Positions 45,201 to 55,649 of a DNA stretch of 64,000 bases are shown here, in pieces (the stretch's first letter is position 1; each line of letters opens with the position of its first letter). This DNA is from Cardinalis cardinalis (lineage: Eukaryota; Chordata; Aves; Passeriformes; Cardinalidae), in assembly GCA_014549065.1 (NCBI GenBank), contig JACDOX010000333.1, positions 504,569 to 568,568 of the forward strand. The letters run 5' to 3'. The notes under the pieces are model-generated. The model did not search any database. It worked only from the letters and a program-made list of their open reading frames with translations, and was not told where the DNA came from. Made by a program: the position numbers and the translations under genes.

Positions 45201-48200
45201 TACTACTTTTCAGAAATAATGGTCTCAATTTTGATGCACTCAACGTGAGTAAGGTGTCATCCCTTAGTGGACACTACCTGCTAGTGGTATTTTTTTAATC
45301 CTTCACACAGAATATATCTTTAATCCTATTACTCACAAGTCCATGAAAAAAAACAAAAAAGAAATGCAAATACACTACCCAAATGCAAAGCAAATTCAAT
45401 ATCCAGTTATGTGAAGGCCAATGGCACCTGGCCTGCATCAGCAATGGTGTGGCCAGCAGGACCAGGGCAGTGATTGTCACNCTGTACTAGGCACTGGTGA
45501 GGCCACACCTCAAATCCTGTGTTCAGTTTTGGGCCTTTCAGTTCAGGAAGGACACTGAGGTGCTGGAGTGTGTCCAGAGAAGGGCAACAGAGCTGGTGAA
45601 GGGTCTGGAGCACAAGTCCCATGGTGAGCTGCTTGAGAGAGCTGNGGGTGTTTAGCCTGGAGAGAAAGAGGGGTCTTGGGGGGAACCTTCTCACTTTCTA
45701 CAACTCCCTGAATGGAGGCTGTTGCCAGACGGGGTCAGTCTCTTCTTCCAAGTAACAAGTCACAGAACAAGAAGAAATGGCCTCAAGGCNCACCAGAGGA
45801 GGTTTAGAATGGATGTTAACACTAGAACAGGCTGCTCAGGGAAGTGGGTGAGTCACCCTGCCCAGAGGTATTTAGGTGTAGATGTGGCACTGGTTTGGGT
45901 TAATAGTTTAGTGATGGACTTGGCAGTGTCAGATTTATGATTGGACTCAATGGTCTTGAAGGTTTTTTCCAACCTAAATGACTCTATGTATAATTTACCC
46001 TTCTTAACAGATGCTCATTGTTTTCAGTAAAATCTAAACAGACTTTCAGTCTTTGAATAATTCCATGAGCTATTTTCACCTTTCTCAGATATTAGAAAAA
46101 ACATTCAATCTCAGAGCAATCANCAATTTCAAAGCTTTTCTTATGCCCCCAATTGTAGGATTCCATTCCATTGATTAAGTGCTTTAGAGCAAAGTAATTT
46201 TAAAAATTACACTTAAGAGTCTGTCTTCTCTCAGGCAGAATTTATTTTGAAACAATTGTTGGCAAATTGAACTGTTTCAACAGTAAGAAAAATCCATCCT
46301 CTTCAAACCCTGTTGAGACTGTCAGGGTATGCTCCACAAACAGCTTTAATGTCATCCTACATGGAAAAATCAAACACAAGTCTCAGAATTCTGAGCAACC
46401 ACTCTCACTTCTGAAATAACACACAAGAGACAGCTGCTGTTTCCACCCCCTTTGGGGAAAGAGGGGGAAGATGTGGGGGAAAATTGCTTTTAAGGTTAGT
46501 AGGAAATAAAATCTCTCCTCTCCTGGTGAGGCTGAGAGACATCAAGGGTAACTGGCTCCATGCTCATCAAGACATGCAGCTCATCTCCAGGAGAGCAGCA
46601 GTCCACGTGAGTTGTCAAACTGGGTTACCCAGCTGCCAAACTCAAGACTGCCAAGTCTGTCACAGGCACTGAGTGAGTGCACAGGACTTCATCTCTNTGG
46701 GGGCAAGATTGATCAGTGCAGCCTGGATGCACAGAGAGACTTTGGCAATGAACCAGCAACTTAAATACAAACTGGTTTTATGGTGCTTTAAGGCTGACTG
46801 AAACGCTCAGTTCCACAGAAAGAGTTTGTAATTGCAGGGCTGTTCAAATATTGTATTCCAGCAGTTTACATGGGGCAATTAACTCTTTTCTCCCTGAAAT
46901 AGCTCATAAGAGGTAATGTTAATGTTGTAAAGAAAACACAAGTTAGTATAAAAATATATTATTGAGGGCATTAATTGCTCTTCCTGTTGTTGAAAACCCC
47001 ACAACATTTTAATATATCATTCCTCTGAGTGTTATGAAGTGATTNAAGATTTCATTTTAACCACTTCAGTCTATCACTGAAATAGTCTGCCCTCCCANCC
47101 TGCACTTTACTGCTGCAAATCACCCAGAAACTGCAAAATTACAACTGAACACTGGAGATCATTCAAGTGTTTTAAAAAACCCAAAGAGAAGGGAACCCAA
47201 GCCACTACAGAGCAGTGGCAGCCAGACTAAAATTTTGTCCACACTACCCAAAGTGGACCATGTTATTTTCCTTAGAAAACGTAACAATCCTGCTTTGAAA
47301 GGATATTGCATCACTCATTTTTTCAAGCATACAGTTTTAGCGACCATCTCTCACTTACCTCAAAAATCAGTGTAGCATTGGGAGGTATCTTTGGAGGGCT
47401 CCCAGCTGAGCCATAGGCATATTCTGGTTTACACGTAATCCGACAGATTTCACCAATCTTCATAGTGGCCACAGCAATGTCCCANGCTTTGATCACCTCA
47501 CCTGTACAANTCAAATACCAATCACACATGAAAGGCATGATCAGGTGAAACTGAGCATCATCATTTTTAGTATACAAAAGCTAAGGCAGTAGAAATACTG
47601 AAGAACTTGTGCTCACTCTCATTTATGTACATCAGTTTTGAGCCTCATCAAATGCCAAAGTTTCCCAGGGACCCAAATTTGGCCCAAGCATTTCTTCATT
47701 CCAGGTGTAACAACTCTTGTCACAGAATAACAGAACAGAAACACCAGCTGAAGTGCTTGGCACGGTCCCAAGTGTGAGGAAGTAACAATAAACTCTTCCG
47801 AGAGGAAGGCCTTAGGGTGAGATTGTCTGCTCCTGTTTTGAAAACAATCCAAACTAACAGCCTTTTCTGTTCATACTTTTATCAGCTGGCAAAGAACAGC
47901 ACCAATGGTAACTAAAAGTTACACACATTTGTAACAGAAAGGGGGAAGAAAGTAGTAGCATTCCTTTGAAACGGAAGAAAAGCTGTAACAAACTCCCCTC
48001 TCTTACTCAAGCTGTCCTAATTGCTGTTCCTCTTGACTCATCAAGCACTTTCTATTAGTCTTGTATTAATAGGCACACTCAATATCATCTCAAATTGAAG
48101 TACAATTAATTGACCTCTTTTTGAAAAAGTAGGTATTATCTATCTTTTAAAAAGAAGAAGGTAAGAAACTTCCAGGGAAGAATATAAGATCGAGTAATAA

Positions 48201-51200
48201 GATTTGCAGAAATAACGATGCTCAGATTTTCAAAAAATGAAAGATTTTGATAATGAAGAGATGCACTGCTGAAAGACTCATATTTGGGTTAACTTGAGAA
48301 TTTTGTGGAAAAGAGGGTGTGTTTCATCATAAGATAGCTGCCTCTGTGTACCCTGTCCCAGTACCTGGTCACAATTAAGCATTCCTGAACTGAGGTCTGC
48401 CCCCGCCAAAAAAACCCAACCAAAAAAATGCATTTTCTGGCTATTTAACTGCCCCTTATATCTACATTTCAGAACAGATTTGTTCTCCTCAGACTTTGTC
48501 TGAGGCCTGTGAATTCTTCAGCAGGCCTTTTAAGGGGCTACACAGTTCTCTCATTCACAAAAATCTCACATTCTGATGGGGCCATTCTAAGAGAATACTA
48601 GTTTAAGAAAAAACAAGTTTAAGTGGCAGTTTTGAAAAGCAAAGGAGCAAGGAAATCCCGTCTTGATTATTACCAAAACTGATCAGTACCAAACACAAGA
48701 TATTACCTTTCCCCAAGTCAAATGAGAATTTGTCTTTTCTGTCCAGACTGGAGTCAAATTTTGTGCCATCAAGAAGCCACCCCGTGTAATGGACGGTCAC
48801 CTTATCACCTATCATCGGAGACTCTGTCCCACNGCCTTCTCTCTTGACAACCTGAGGAAAACAGCAACCAGCATTAACATCACAGAAATCAAGCCTGCCT
48901 GCCCACTGGACATGAATCACAAATACCTAGATATGTGTGTTATCATCCTTGGCAGACAAAGGATTTGCAGGCTTCTTTCATTCACCTGAAAACGGACTGG
49001 CTGTTCTTTCTGCAGATTAGCAGCGCTACAAATGCAGAACCTCAAGATGGCTGTGCTGTGATACAAGAATTTAACAGGCAACAGTTGTGATCAGCTTACA
49101 GATCTCTGCATTAGGCAAGGCTTTTTCTTCTTTACTCAAGCATTTGCCTCATCACCTCTCTTTCATCACACCCCAGTTCAGTGCTCTAGGCAAAGCACTT
49201 AAGAGAATGAGGTGGTTCTTTCCCTGCAAAGTCTTTTCCAACATGTAATCTGAAATTAATCGAGTTAATCCAGGGAGTTTAACAAAGGTTAGCAGCGTCT
49301 CACCCCAAGCAGGTTAGTTCTATCAGCCTACAGAGTAACACTTAAAAAATATTTACTGCAAGAATTTTGTCTCCCCACAATTCTGACACGGATAGTCAGC
49401 ACCCTCGTCTCACATACAGCTANAAGGGTTTGATTTTCTTCTTAGGGAGAAGAAAATCCCCAGCCTGCCCAGCAAGACAAGTATTAAATNAATCTATACT
49501 ATCCAGAAAGGGAGGGACAACCTCTCTGGTGTTCATTTGAAGCATATATTAAACCAGAGAATAATAGTGACGTATCTCACAGGCAAGGATATGAGACCTT
49601 GCCCATAACAGGATTCCTGAAGTTCAGATCTGAATTTTGAATTTTTTCCCAATATAGATTGAAACCAGCTAGCCCTAAGCCAAAGTTCTGCATTATCTTA
49701 GCCAGGCAAAAGGGGACCAATGGAGGACCCTATTTGCTTTCATCATGGAGACCGGGAAAACATTCTGTTATAGAAGATAAACATCTATTCAANGGCAGTT
49801 ACAGGGCATCCCTCCTTTAAACGTCATGTTTCTATATGAATCATGTTTTTCACTGAATGAGGCAGACCTTTTTGAGTCTCCTTCACAAATTTCAGTTTCC
49901 TGCAACCCACCACTGCCAACCTCCCACCTGGCCTCCCACCATCCCTGCGACTGACTATCCAACTGAAATGCCAGGACTCTCCATCCAAAACCAAAGCTTC
50001 ACCACCGACAGCTTCTGTCAGACTAATAAGCTGAGACCACCTCACTGAAAGCCTAAAACAAAAAATACCCCCACAAACNTACAAAATCTAGAAAAAATCC
50101 TGGCTGCTTGTTTTATAAGGAAAGCATGCTCAACATGAAAAGGGATGCCTGACCCCATACAGCACACCATCCCTTTAACCCTGCACCAGCACCACGGCCT
50201 TTATTAGCATTACAAAACCGATTTGTGATGTCTCCCCAAGGAAGGCAAAAGTTCAAGCAACCACTCTCACAGAGATAAGGAAACAGAGAAGTATGAGAAA
50301 AGNACATGAATCAGGTAAGCAACCTGACCTACATCACGCTTAGCAGACGCAATTTGCCAATCTGCATAAAGTAGATGCAAACTAGCACTTTAAAACAGCC
50401 AGTCTGATGCAATTTTGACAAACTAACTGCATTTAATGGAAATTTACTAAACTTTACCAAATGCTATATTCTTGTAGTACCATATCAAGGTATTCTACAG
50501 TAACCAATANCTCATTTTCATTATTTATACAGTTTATTCTTTTGCATTTGTTCCATTTTGAAGAGACTGAAGTTTCACTTGTGAATATGGCAATACTATT
50601 TTCTGTAAGGTTTGCATTTCCTTTTCAGATGAAGAAACAGGATTTTTCAGTTCAGTTTCAAACGGTATATTTCCAAACTTACTTATTCTAGGAATCGTGC
50701 AAGTATATTCAGCATCAGGTAAAAAACTGTGGATACTATTCTGATATACAGCTAATGAGCAAATAAACATACTCCTGGAAGCACTGCAACAATACCAGTA
50801 CAAAATTGGTGTAGGTTAGCTCAGAGCTAGANGCTTGATTTCAGCAGATGCATTTTGCACTCCAGCAATTATGTAAAAATAAAATCTATGAAGGCTGGAC
50901 TTTGTGACCTCTCCAGTATTTTACTTATCATGTCACAATCCCAATTTTTGTGATTTTCACAACCTCACTTCGTTTGCTAGTGTTTTCTACTCCCCTCCTC
51001 AAAACAAACAAACAAACAAACAAAAAACTCCAAAAANACCAACCCAAAAAACACCTGCTGCTTCCCCATCATCAAAAAGTAGGCACTGCATGAATCGGGC
51101 AGACCCCCACTGCCCTTCTACCACGCTCAAGGCTCAAGGCATCTGGGCTGCGGGAGACCTGGGCAGCCANGCAGATGAGAACTCTGACCTGATACTGTAC

Positions 51201-52416
51201 TATGTGCAAAACCNAAAAATTCTCACCTAAACACGCTAGCAGGAAACATGGAAAAGCAGAAATATAGCAGCCAACATCTTCAATCTGTTCCCTTAATACC
51301 CTCCNGAACGGGAGACAGCGCCTCCGTAATGAACCCAGAATTTAGAAGGTTCTAAAGGTTAAACCCTTTAGAATTTTGCCTTTGCTGTGGCGCCCCTTTC
51401 TCCTCCTGAACACCGTAACTTCGAAATTTTACTGCGGCTGAATAACGCTTCTATATAATCGCTGAAGTTTTTTGCAGAGCCTAAGGAAGTTTCTAGAGAT
51501 ATGGAAATAGGCAACGTCTGACAGAGGAAGTTCGCACAACTCCCCCTCACGGTATAAATCCCGCTGCCCTTATCGCCTGCCTTCCCAGTACAAAGGAGAG
51601 CAGCCGCTCCGCCTCGGCCGCGCCGGGGACCTGCCCGACCACCCGGGGACCTGCCNGGCCGCCGGCCCAGCGGCACCGAGGGGCGGCCAGGCCGCTGCGA
51701 GCGCCGGACGGCGCACCCCGGGCCTGGGGGCGGCCCGGAGCCCGAGCCCGGGGNCTGAGGGCAGCCGGGCCGGGCACGGCGGGGACGGGCACCGAGCGCA
51801 CGTGCCCTGCCGGGGCTCCATCTTTAATTCCCAGCCCCGGACACGTGCTGGGGGGGCGGGGATGGACCCGGACCCCCACAAGCCACGCTGCGAGCCGGAC
51901 AGAGAGCCTGGCCCGCCGCCCCCTCCGGCATCTCCCTTTAAACGGCAGAGGAAAGCGCAAAGGCAAGGGGAAGCGCCTTTTCGCTGCACAGCCCCTCCGC
52001 GACCCCGAGCTCTCCCGGCGGGCAGCCCGGGCTCCGGCTCGCCCCGGGAGGAGCGGGGAGCCCCCGCAGCCAGCCGGGCAGCGCTTGCGCAGCCGGGGCG
52101 CGCTCCCGCCCTCCGNCGCTGTTGTTTAATCGCCCGCGCTGCGCCAGCCCTGCCTGGATACCCGGGGACCGCCTCGTCCCCTTCCCCGCGGGGCATACAA
52201 TGAGCCCGCTAGGGCCAGGGCGCCCGGGGGGCACCAGCTCGCAGGCTAAGAGGAATGCCCCTGCTCCCCCCCNGCGCAGGGACCCCTCCGAGCTAGCGCG
52301 GAGGGTGGGGATGGGGAACAGCCACCCTGTACCTTGAGGACGCCCTCATCCTGCTTGGGAGTGATGTCCACCCCTTCCAGGGGAGCCCCGTCCGCTTTCA
52401 TCTCCTCCGCCGTCAT
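36175..52416 (-). CDS. FKBP4: FKBP4 (FKBP52), Hsp90 co-chaperone peptidyl-prolyl isomerase (ten coding exons, 449 aa)
   Basis: FKBP52 binds the C terminus of Hsp90 through TPR repeats and tunes steroid receptors. Exons 5' to 3' are 52416-52333, 48851-48707, 47501-47359, 43542-43422, 42845-42689, 41647-41557, 41210-41127, 40441-40256, 39720-39481 and 36273-36175; total 1350 nt, in frame throughout, TAA stop. FK1 spans about residues 22-124 with the FK506 pocket residues Y50, F60, D61, F70, V79, I80, W83, Y106 and F123 (human numbering minus 7). The loop P112-P113 corresponds to human P119, which separates receptor-activating FKBP52 from FKBP51. T136 in LTDEEDGG matches the CK2 site T143. FK2 is about 137-247. 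TPRs follow at about 265-395, with K347 and R351 as the Hsp90 carboxylate clamp (human K354/R358). The start is ATG at 52416 (MTAEEMKA, as in human). Human length is 459 aa. Confidence 0.96.
36274..39480 (-). other. FKBP4: FKBP4 intron 9
   Basis: A 3.2-kb intron. Only a short CR1 fragment (about 37733-37905) is recognisable in it. Confidence 0.6.
37733..37905 (+). mobile_element. Short CR1 fragment in FKBP4 intron 9
   Basis: An internal CR1 piece, antisense to FKBP4, sharing GAGGCCACACCTCAAATCCT and GTGTCCAG with the copy at 45.4 kb. It stops before the usual 3' tail. Confidence 0.75.
39481..39720 (-). CDS. FKBP4: FKBP4 coding exon 9 (TPR3, Hsp90 clamp)
   Basis: Encodes residues 338-417, [20 protein letters not shown] through [17 protein letters not shown]; donor GTGAGT. 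It carries clamp residues K347 and R351 and the extended C-terminal helix linked in mammals to Hsp90 and calmodulin binding. Confidence 0.95.
40256..40441 (-). CDS. FKBP4: FKBP4 coding exon 8 (TPR1-TPR2)
   Basis: Encodes residues 276-337 (62 codons, same length as human), [19 protein letters not shown] to QALENCNK. The donor GTAGTA is weak. The N at 40382 blurs one codon. Confidence 0.94.
41127..41210 (-). CDS. FKBP4: FKBP4 coding exon 7 (TPR1 start)
   Basis: Encodes residues 248-275, [19 protein letters not shown] then KERGTQYFK; donor GTAAGT, acceptor GGATAG. It begins the first TPR helix. Confidence 0.94.
41557..41647 (-). CDS. FKBP4: FKBP4 coding exon 6 (FK2 end)
   Basis: Completes Ser217 and encodes residues 218-247: [20 protein letters not shown] then [10 protein letters not shown]; donor GTGAGA. 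It matches human YAFGSVGKEKFQIPPNAEL. Confidence 0.94.
42689..42845 (-). CDS. FKBP4: FKBP4 coding exon 5 (FK2)
   Basis: Completes Ile165 and encodes residues 166-216, from [19 protein letters not shown] to SVFYLKP, plus two bases of Ser217; acceptor TTACCAG, donor GTATGC. This is the second FKBP domain, which in mammals lacks isomerase activity. Confidence 0.94.
43422..43542 (-). CDS. FKBP4: FKBP4 coding exon 4 (FK1-FK2 linker)
   Basis: Encodes residues 125-164, [18 protein letters not shown] to EDALVE, plus one base of residue 165; donor GTAAGT. It includes the acidic hinge with the CK2-type threonine T136. Confidence 0.93.
44580..44990 (+). other. Possible LTR-like remnant in FKBP4 intron 3
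   Basis: This stretch has short GAATGAAAT-type repeats near 44720, a TATTTAT word near 44893 and AATAAA at 44933-44938 followed by pyrimidine-rich GTTTCTCTGCTTTCTGCTGT. That order recalls U3-R-U5 of an avian LTR. No TG...CA ends, target-site duplication or internal region was identified, so this is only a suspicion. Confidence 0.2.
45405..45990 (+). mobile_element. CR1 LINE 3' fragment in FKBP4 intron 3
   Basis: Decayed CR1 3' part, antisense to FKBP4. It shows GAGGCCACACCTCAAATCCT, GTGTCCAGAGAAGGGCAACA and GGAGAGAAAGAGG, and ends in GGTTTTTTCCAACCTAAATG then ACTCTATG. It is a different CR1 subtype from the copy at 34.6-35.9 kb. It codes for nothing intact. Confidence 0.88.
47359..47501 (-). 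CDS. FKBP4: FKBP4 coding exon 3 (FK1, pocket second half)
   Basis: Completes Gly77 and encodes residues 78-124: [14 protein letters not shown], then [20 protein letters not shown] to IFE. It carries W83, Y106, F123 and the FKBP52-type P112 loop. Acceptor TGTACAG, donor GTAAGT. The N at 47485 is the third base of an Ala codon. Confidence 0.95.
48707..48851 (-). CDS. FKBP4: FKBP4 coding exon 2 (FK1, pocket first half)
   Basis: Encodes residues 29-76, VVKREG to FDLGK, plus one base of Gly77; donor GTAATA. It contains [20 protein letters not shown] with pocket residues Y50, F60 and D61. An N at 48833 blurs residue 35. Confidence 0.95.
51002..51026. repeat. (AAAC)n microsatellite
   Basis: A short uninterrupted AAAC/AACA tetranucleotide run in FKBP4 intron 1. 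A similar run lies at about 61739-61757 upstream of the TCAF exon. Confidence 0.9.
51486..51498 (-). promoter_or_regulatory. FKBP4: Second identical heat-shock-element-like motif (FKBP4 intron 1)
   Basis: The same GAAgtTTCtaGAg as in the promoter, about 835 bp into intron 1. A shorter GAAggTTC lies nearby at 51345-51352. Functional use is unproven. Confidence 0.4.
52333..52416 (-). CDS. FKBP4: FKBP4 coding exon 1
   Basis: Encodes residues 1-28, [17 protein letters not shown] to GVLK, phase 0, donor GTACAG. The in-frame codon six triplets upstream is GTG, so the conserved ATG is the start. It is seven residues shorter than human in the acidic leader. Confidence 0.94.
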
Positions 52417-52637
52417 GCCGCCTGCCGCTGCCACCTCTGCGCAGGGAAGGGCCGCCTGGCGGGCTCGGTGCTGCGCTGAGCGCCGGGATGAGGCTGCGAT
52501 AGCGCCTGGCTGCGCCTCCGGCTCCGGGCAGCGCGGGTGGGGGCGGGCGCCGCACGCCTCCTTCCCTGCTGCTCTCGCCGCAGCGCCGGCCCCTGCTCGG
52601 CGAGGAGGAGGAAGGGGAGGAGAGAGGGAGGGACCCA

Positions 52638-52650
52638 GAAGTTTCTAGAG
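52638..52650 (-). promoter_or_regulatory. FKBP4: Heat-shock-element-like motif upstream of FKBP4
   Basis: GAAgtTTCtaGAg fits three alternating nGAAn units, the HSF1-binding pattern, with one weak position in the last unit. It lies 222 bp upstream of the FKBP4 ATG. The same 13 bases recur in intron 1 at 51486-51498. Confidence 0.55.
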
Positions 52651-52760
52651 CTGCTGCCGCAAAGCGCNCGGCCGTGCCAGGGGCTGGGGTGAAAGTGCGC
52701 GTCGCCCCCGGGNGCGGAGAGGACGGCGGGGGTAAGGCAGCCGCCTGGCCGTGTTATACT

Positions 52761-53560
52761 CCGGGGTGGCGGGGGCGAAGGAGAAGAAGAAGAGGAGGAG
52801 GAAGAAGAGCAGCTTATTTATGAGAGGAGGGAGGGCGCGCTTTTACAGCGCCGAGCTTGCAGGGCAGGTGCGCCCGCCCCCCGCTGGTGATGCAGGGGAG
52901 CCCAGCCCGGCAGCGAGGAGGAGCTGCTGCGTCCTGCCCTGAGAAGCTTTACTGTAAGCTGCACTTACAATAAAAGTAACCCGTCTTATCCCTCAATTTT
53001 AGCAACCCTGTGCAGATGCATGGCTTATATTCTTTTTGCCCACCACGCAGTGCTGGGTAGTCCCGGGAAAGGTAGTACAGATGGGCACAGAAGCACCGAG
53101 CCGACAGCGAGNGTGCAGCCCAGGGCGCTCGGGCATCCCTTGATTGGGGTCCCATTAGGAGCCGTGTGCTTGAAAGCAATTTATTACCCAGTCCCAGGAA
53201 AGGTAAAGACATGCTTAGGGCATAGTGTGTAAGCTCTGTGGCTTGCCTGTCTGTANCCAGATAAAATAGCACCGAATTGCGCGTCAGCCTGCTGTTGGAG
53301 TATTTAGAGATGCAGAAATAGAAATAGGTGCTCCTCTTAATATGAAGAACATTAGTACAAATATGCAGGAATTAGCAGACCAGTCTAATTCTGGGTTACT
53401 CAGCATCTGTACATCCCTCCCGGATGGTATGGTACATTCGGCCAAATCATTTGCAAAATCCAGTTTTCAAAATCAGACTAGAATCGTATCCGTCACCTTC
53501 GCCATAAATAAGGAAAGCAAAAGTGTTNAATGGGCTCAGCCTTTCACTGCAAGCCTTGAA
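52761..53560. other. Intergenic sequence between two CpG islands
   Basis: About 800 bp with a (GGA/AGA)n-rich stretch near 52780-52815. The reading frames here do not resemble known proteins. Confidence 0.45.
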
Positions 53561-53960
53561 CACCCGGCCCCCGGCCGCGCAGCTGCAGCATTGCCTACTC
53601 CTCGCCTAGGGCGGCGCCTTTCCCGGCTGTTCTTGAACTTTCCTTCCCGCCCGCTCCCTCGGCTTTCCCGGTGGGTGCTGGGCGCGGGGCGGGCGCGGCT
53701 CAGCGCAGCTCCGCCCGCCGCTCCCGGGCAGCTCCGCCCGCCGCTCCCGGGCAGCGCCGGGGCCGCTCCCGGGCAGCGCTGGGGCAGCGGGAGCCGCGCG
53801 GAGCCGCCGCCTCTGCTTCGCCCGCCGCGCTTGGCGCTTGCTGTGCAGCGTGATGCTTGAGCCTCCTGTGGCAAAAGCGGTGACTGAAGGGGAAAGGCGG
53901 GCGCGCAATGTCCCCGAGCTGCCTTTCCAAGCCGCATTGCCGTCTCGCGGCGCTTCCAAT
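53560..53960. promoter_or_regulatory. Second CpG island with tandem GC boxes
   Basis: A CpG-rich block about 1.2 kb upstream of the FKBP4 start. It contains a 23-bp unit AGCTCCGCCCGCCGCTCCCG plus GGC at 53707 and 53730, with a third diverged copy at 53753. Each of the first two has a CCGCCC box. It may be an alternative FKBP4 promoter, or a promoter for a rightward transcript such as a TCAF 5' exon; the sequence does not decide. Confidence 0.55.
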
Positions 53961-55572
53961 GCACATCCCTGGAGTGGGAGCTTGCTCTGTGAGGAGGGTA
54001 CAGGCTGTGTCTGACCTGACCAGGGCTGCTCTGTGCNGGTTCCAAAGGAAAGGAGTAGCAAAAGAGACTAAAAGAGCCTGTAGTTACTCTGGCAGCTGGG
54101 TGTAAACTGCAAAATCTACAGGTTTCCCCTGAGAAAGAACATGCTTTTCAACCCCACGCAAACGTATACTTTAGTTGACTTTCAATCTGAGTAAGAAGGG
54201 AGAAGGCAGAGAAGGAGAGGATTGTGGTTTCTGCGTGCATTTGGTCTGGAAACTTCTAGCTGCTCACAATTTGCAATTTAACATGGATGAGTTATTTGAG
54301 TGCAGATTAGACCTGTAGGAGGTACAGAGCTGGTTCTGTGCATAGACTCTGGACCTTGATACGCTGAGGAGCACGGAGAGAGGCATCTAAGTTGATTCTA
54401 GTCCAGCAGGTCTAGCAGGTCTTGTTGCAGGAGGCACAGCAAAAACACAGGCGATAATTCTTCATCTAATGAGTCTGTAGGGTGCTAAATTTACAATCTC
54501 CAGTCAGCATTAGCACACAAGTTCTCCTACGCTCTCAATCCATCTGACATCTTTTTTTCATGTACTTCTAATAATAAACCAGCTATGTGTTGGTTTAAAA
54601 TAAATCTTTGCAGGTCATTCTGTCTTACGTTTGGCAATGAAGTTGCTGTTTGGTACTGGGACTTTTTTCAGCTGCATGTTTTCTACTTCATAATCCAGCA
54701 TTTGGAAATTGCAGTATGTGTAATTGGAGCCAAATTATCTACAACTGCCAAACATGCTAGAACCAAGTTTGATAGAGTGATAAGTAGTAGAAAGGAAAGG
54801 AGATCTTTTAGTGGAGATCATTTACAGATGTTATCCAGCTCATATTTCCAGCCATCCCCTAGTTTTCAACACAGCAGTGCAAGCCCTTACATAAGTAATT
54901 TAAACCAAGTACTGCAAGTTATGTTCCTTAGTAACTTTCCAAAGACTGTTTAGATACTCTTTGAGGGCCTCCCTGACAGGCTGTATGTGCAGACCTTTAT
55001 GGAAAAGGGGACAGAGACGGCAGCAAAACAACAGTGAGTGTTTGGGGTGATGTCAGTGCCATAATGCTTCCAGTAGGGTGTGCATGGAGGGAAGGCACAC
55101 CCTACTGGAGGTAGGTCAGAACGGTCTCTTGTCAAGCCTCTTCTAAGGTTTGCTCATAGTACCACAGCATTGTAAAGGCACCTCATGACAGGCCTGTTCT
55201 CAGAAGATACATTGCAGACACAAGGGAAAGATTTCAGCGCTTGATGGGTACGCTTCGGTGAAGAGAAAATGAAAATTTTGGCTATAGCTTTCAGGCAGAG
55301 CAGAAGACAAGTGAGATGATTGCCTAAGGCATCAGAGACCATTCCGAGCAGTAAAACGTCCTGAAAAAACAACNAATTCCAGCAAGAGTCTGGAACAGCC
55401 TTCCAGGACGTGAAGCCAACCTAAAGCTGATCAGCAACATGCTTGATGTAGGAATACATTTATGTAAAGACTTGCTGAAGATAACAAGGCTTGGACTTAA
55501 AACATAGAAGATGGCATAGGGCAGCACAGCTCAAACATAGCTTTATCAACAGGTCCTGCACAGGCAAGGGAC

Positions 55573-55626
55573 ACTCAAGGTGGGACCCCAAGGACTCAAG
55601 GTGGGACCCCAAGCACTCAAGGTGGC
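55573..55626. repeat. 21-bp tandem repeat, about 2.5 copies
   Basis: Units ACTCAAGGTGGGACCCCAAG plus one base start at 55573, 55594 and 55615, the last incomplete. Confidence 0.88.
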
Positions 55627-55649
55627 CTAAAGCCCATCGGGGAGGGAGG

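Larger units (their letters stand above)
43543..47358 (-). other. FKBP4: FKBP4 intron 3
   Basis: A 3.8-kb intron. It holds a CR1 fragment (45405-45990) and an LTR-like stretch around 44580-44990 with a GAATGAAAT-type short repeat. No exon was seen. Confidence 0.6.
48852..52332 (-). other. FKBP4: FKBP4 intron 1
   Basis: A 3.5-kb intron. The 5' 700 bp remain CpG-rich (part of the island). It holds an (AAAC)n microsatellite (about 51002-51026) and a copy of the heat-shock-element-like 13-mer at 51486-51498. No exon was recognised. Confidence 0.6.
51590..52760 (-). promoter_or_regulatory. FKBP4: FKBP4 CpG-island promoter
   Basis: An extended CpG-rich, G+C-rich block covering FKBP4 exon 1 and its flanks, with no TATA box. 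FKBP52 was first described as a heat-inducible protein (HSP56, p59). A heat-shock-element-like motif lies at 52638-52650 within this island. The transcription start is probably within about 200 bp upstream of 52416. Confidence 0.75.

Noticed and set aside
51547..52234. Long Ala/Arg/Pro-rich open frames on both strands around FKBP4 exon 1
   Set aside because: Typical artefact of a CpG island. Only the MTAEEMKA exon is conserved.
52417..52434. Upstream in-frame extension of FKBP4 giving an AAAGG leader
   Set aside because: The upstream codon is GTG, not ATG; the conserved ATG at 52416 matches the human start.
53342..54061. Open frames of 150-172 codons near the second CpG island
   Set aside because: Low-complexity Pro/Ala/Arg composition, no recognisable domain, and overlapping frames on both strands.
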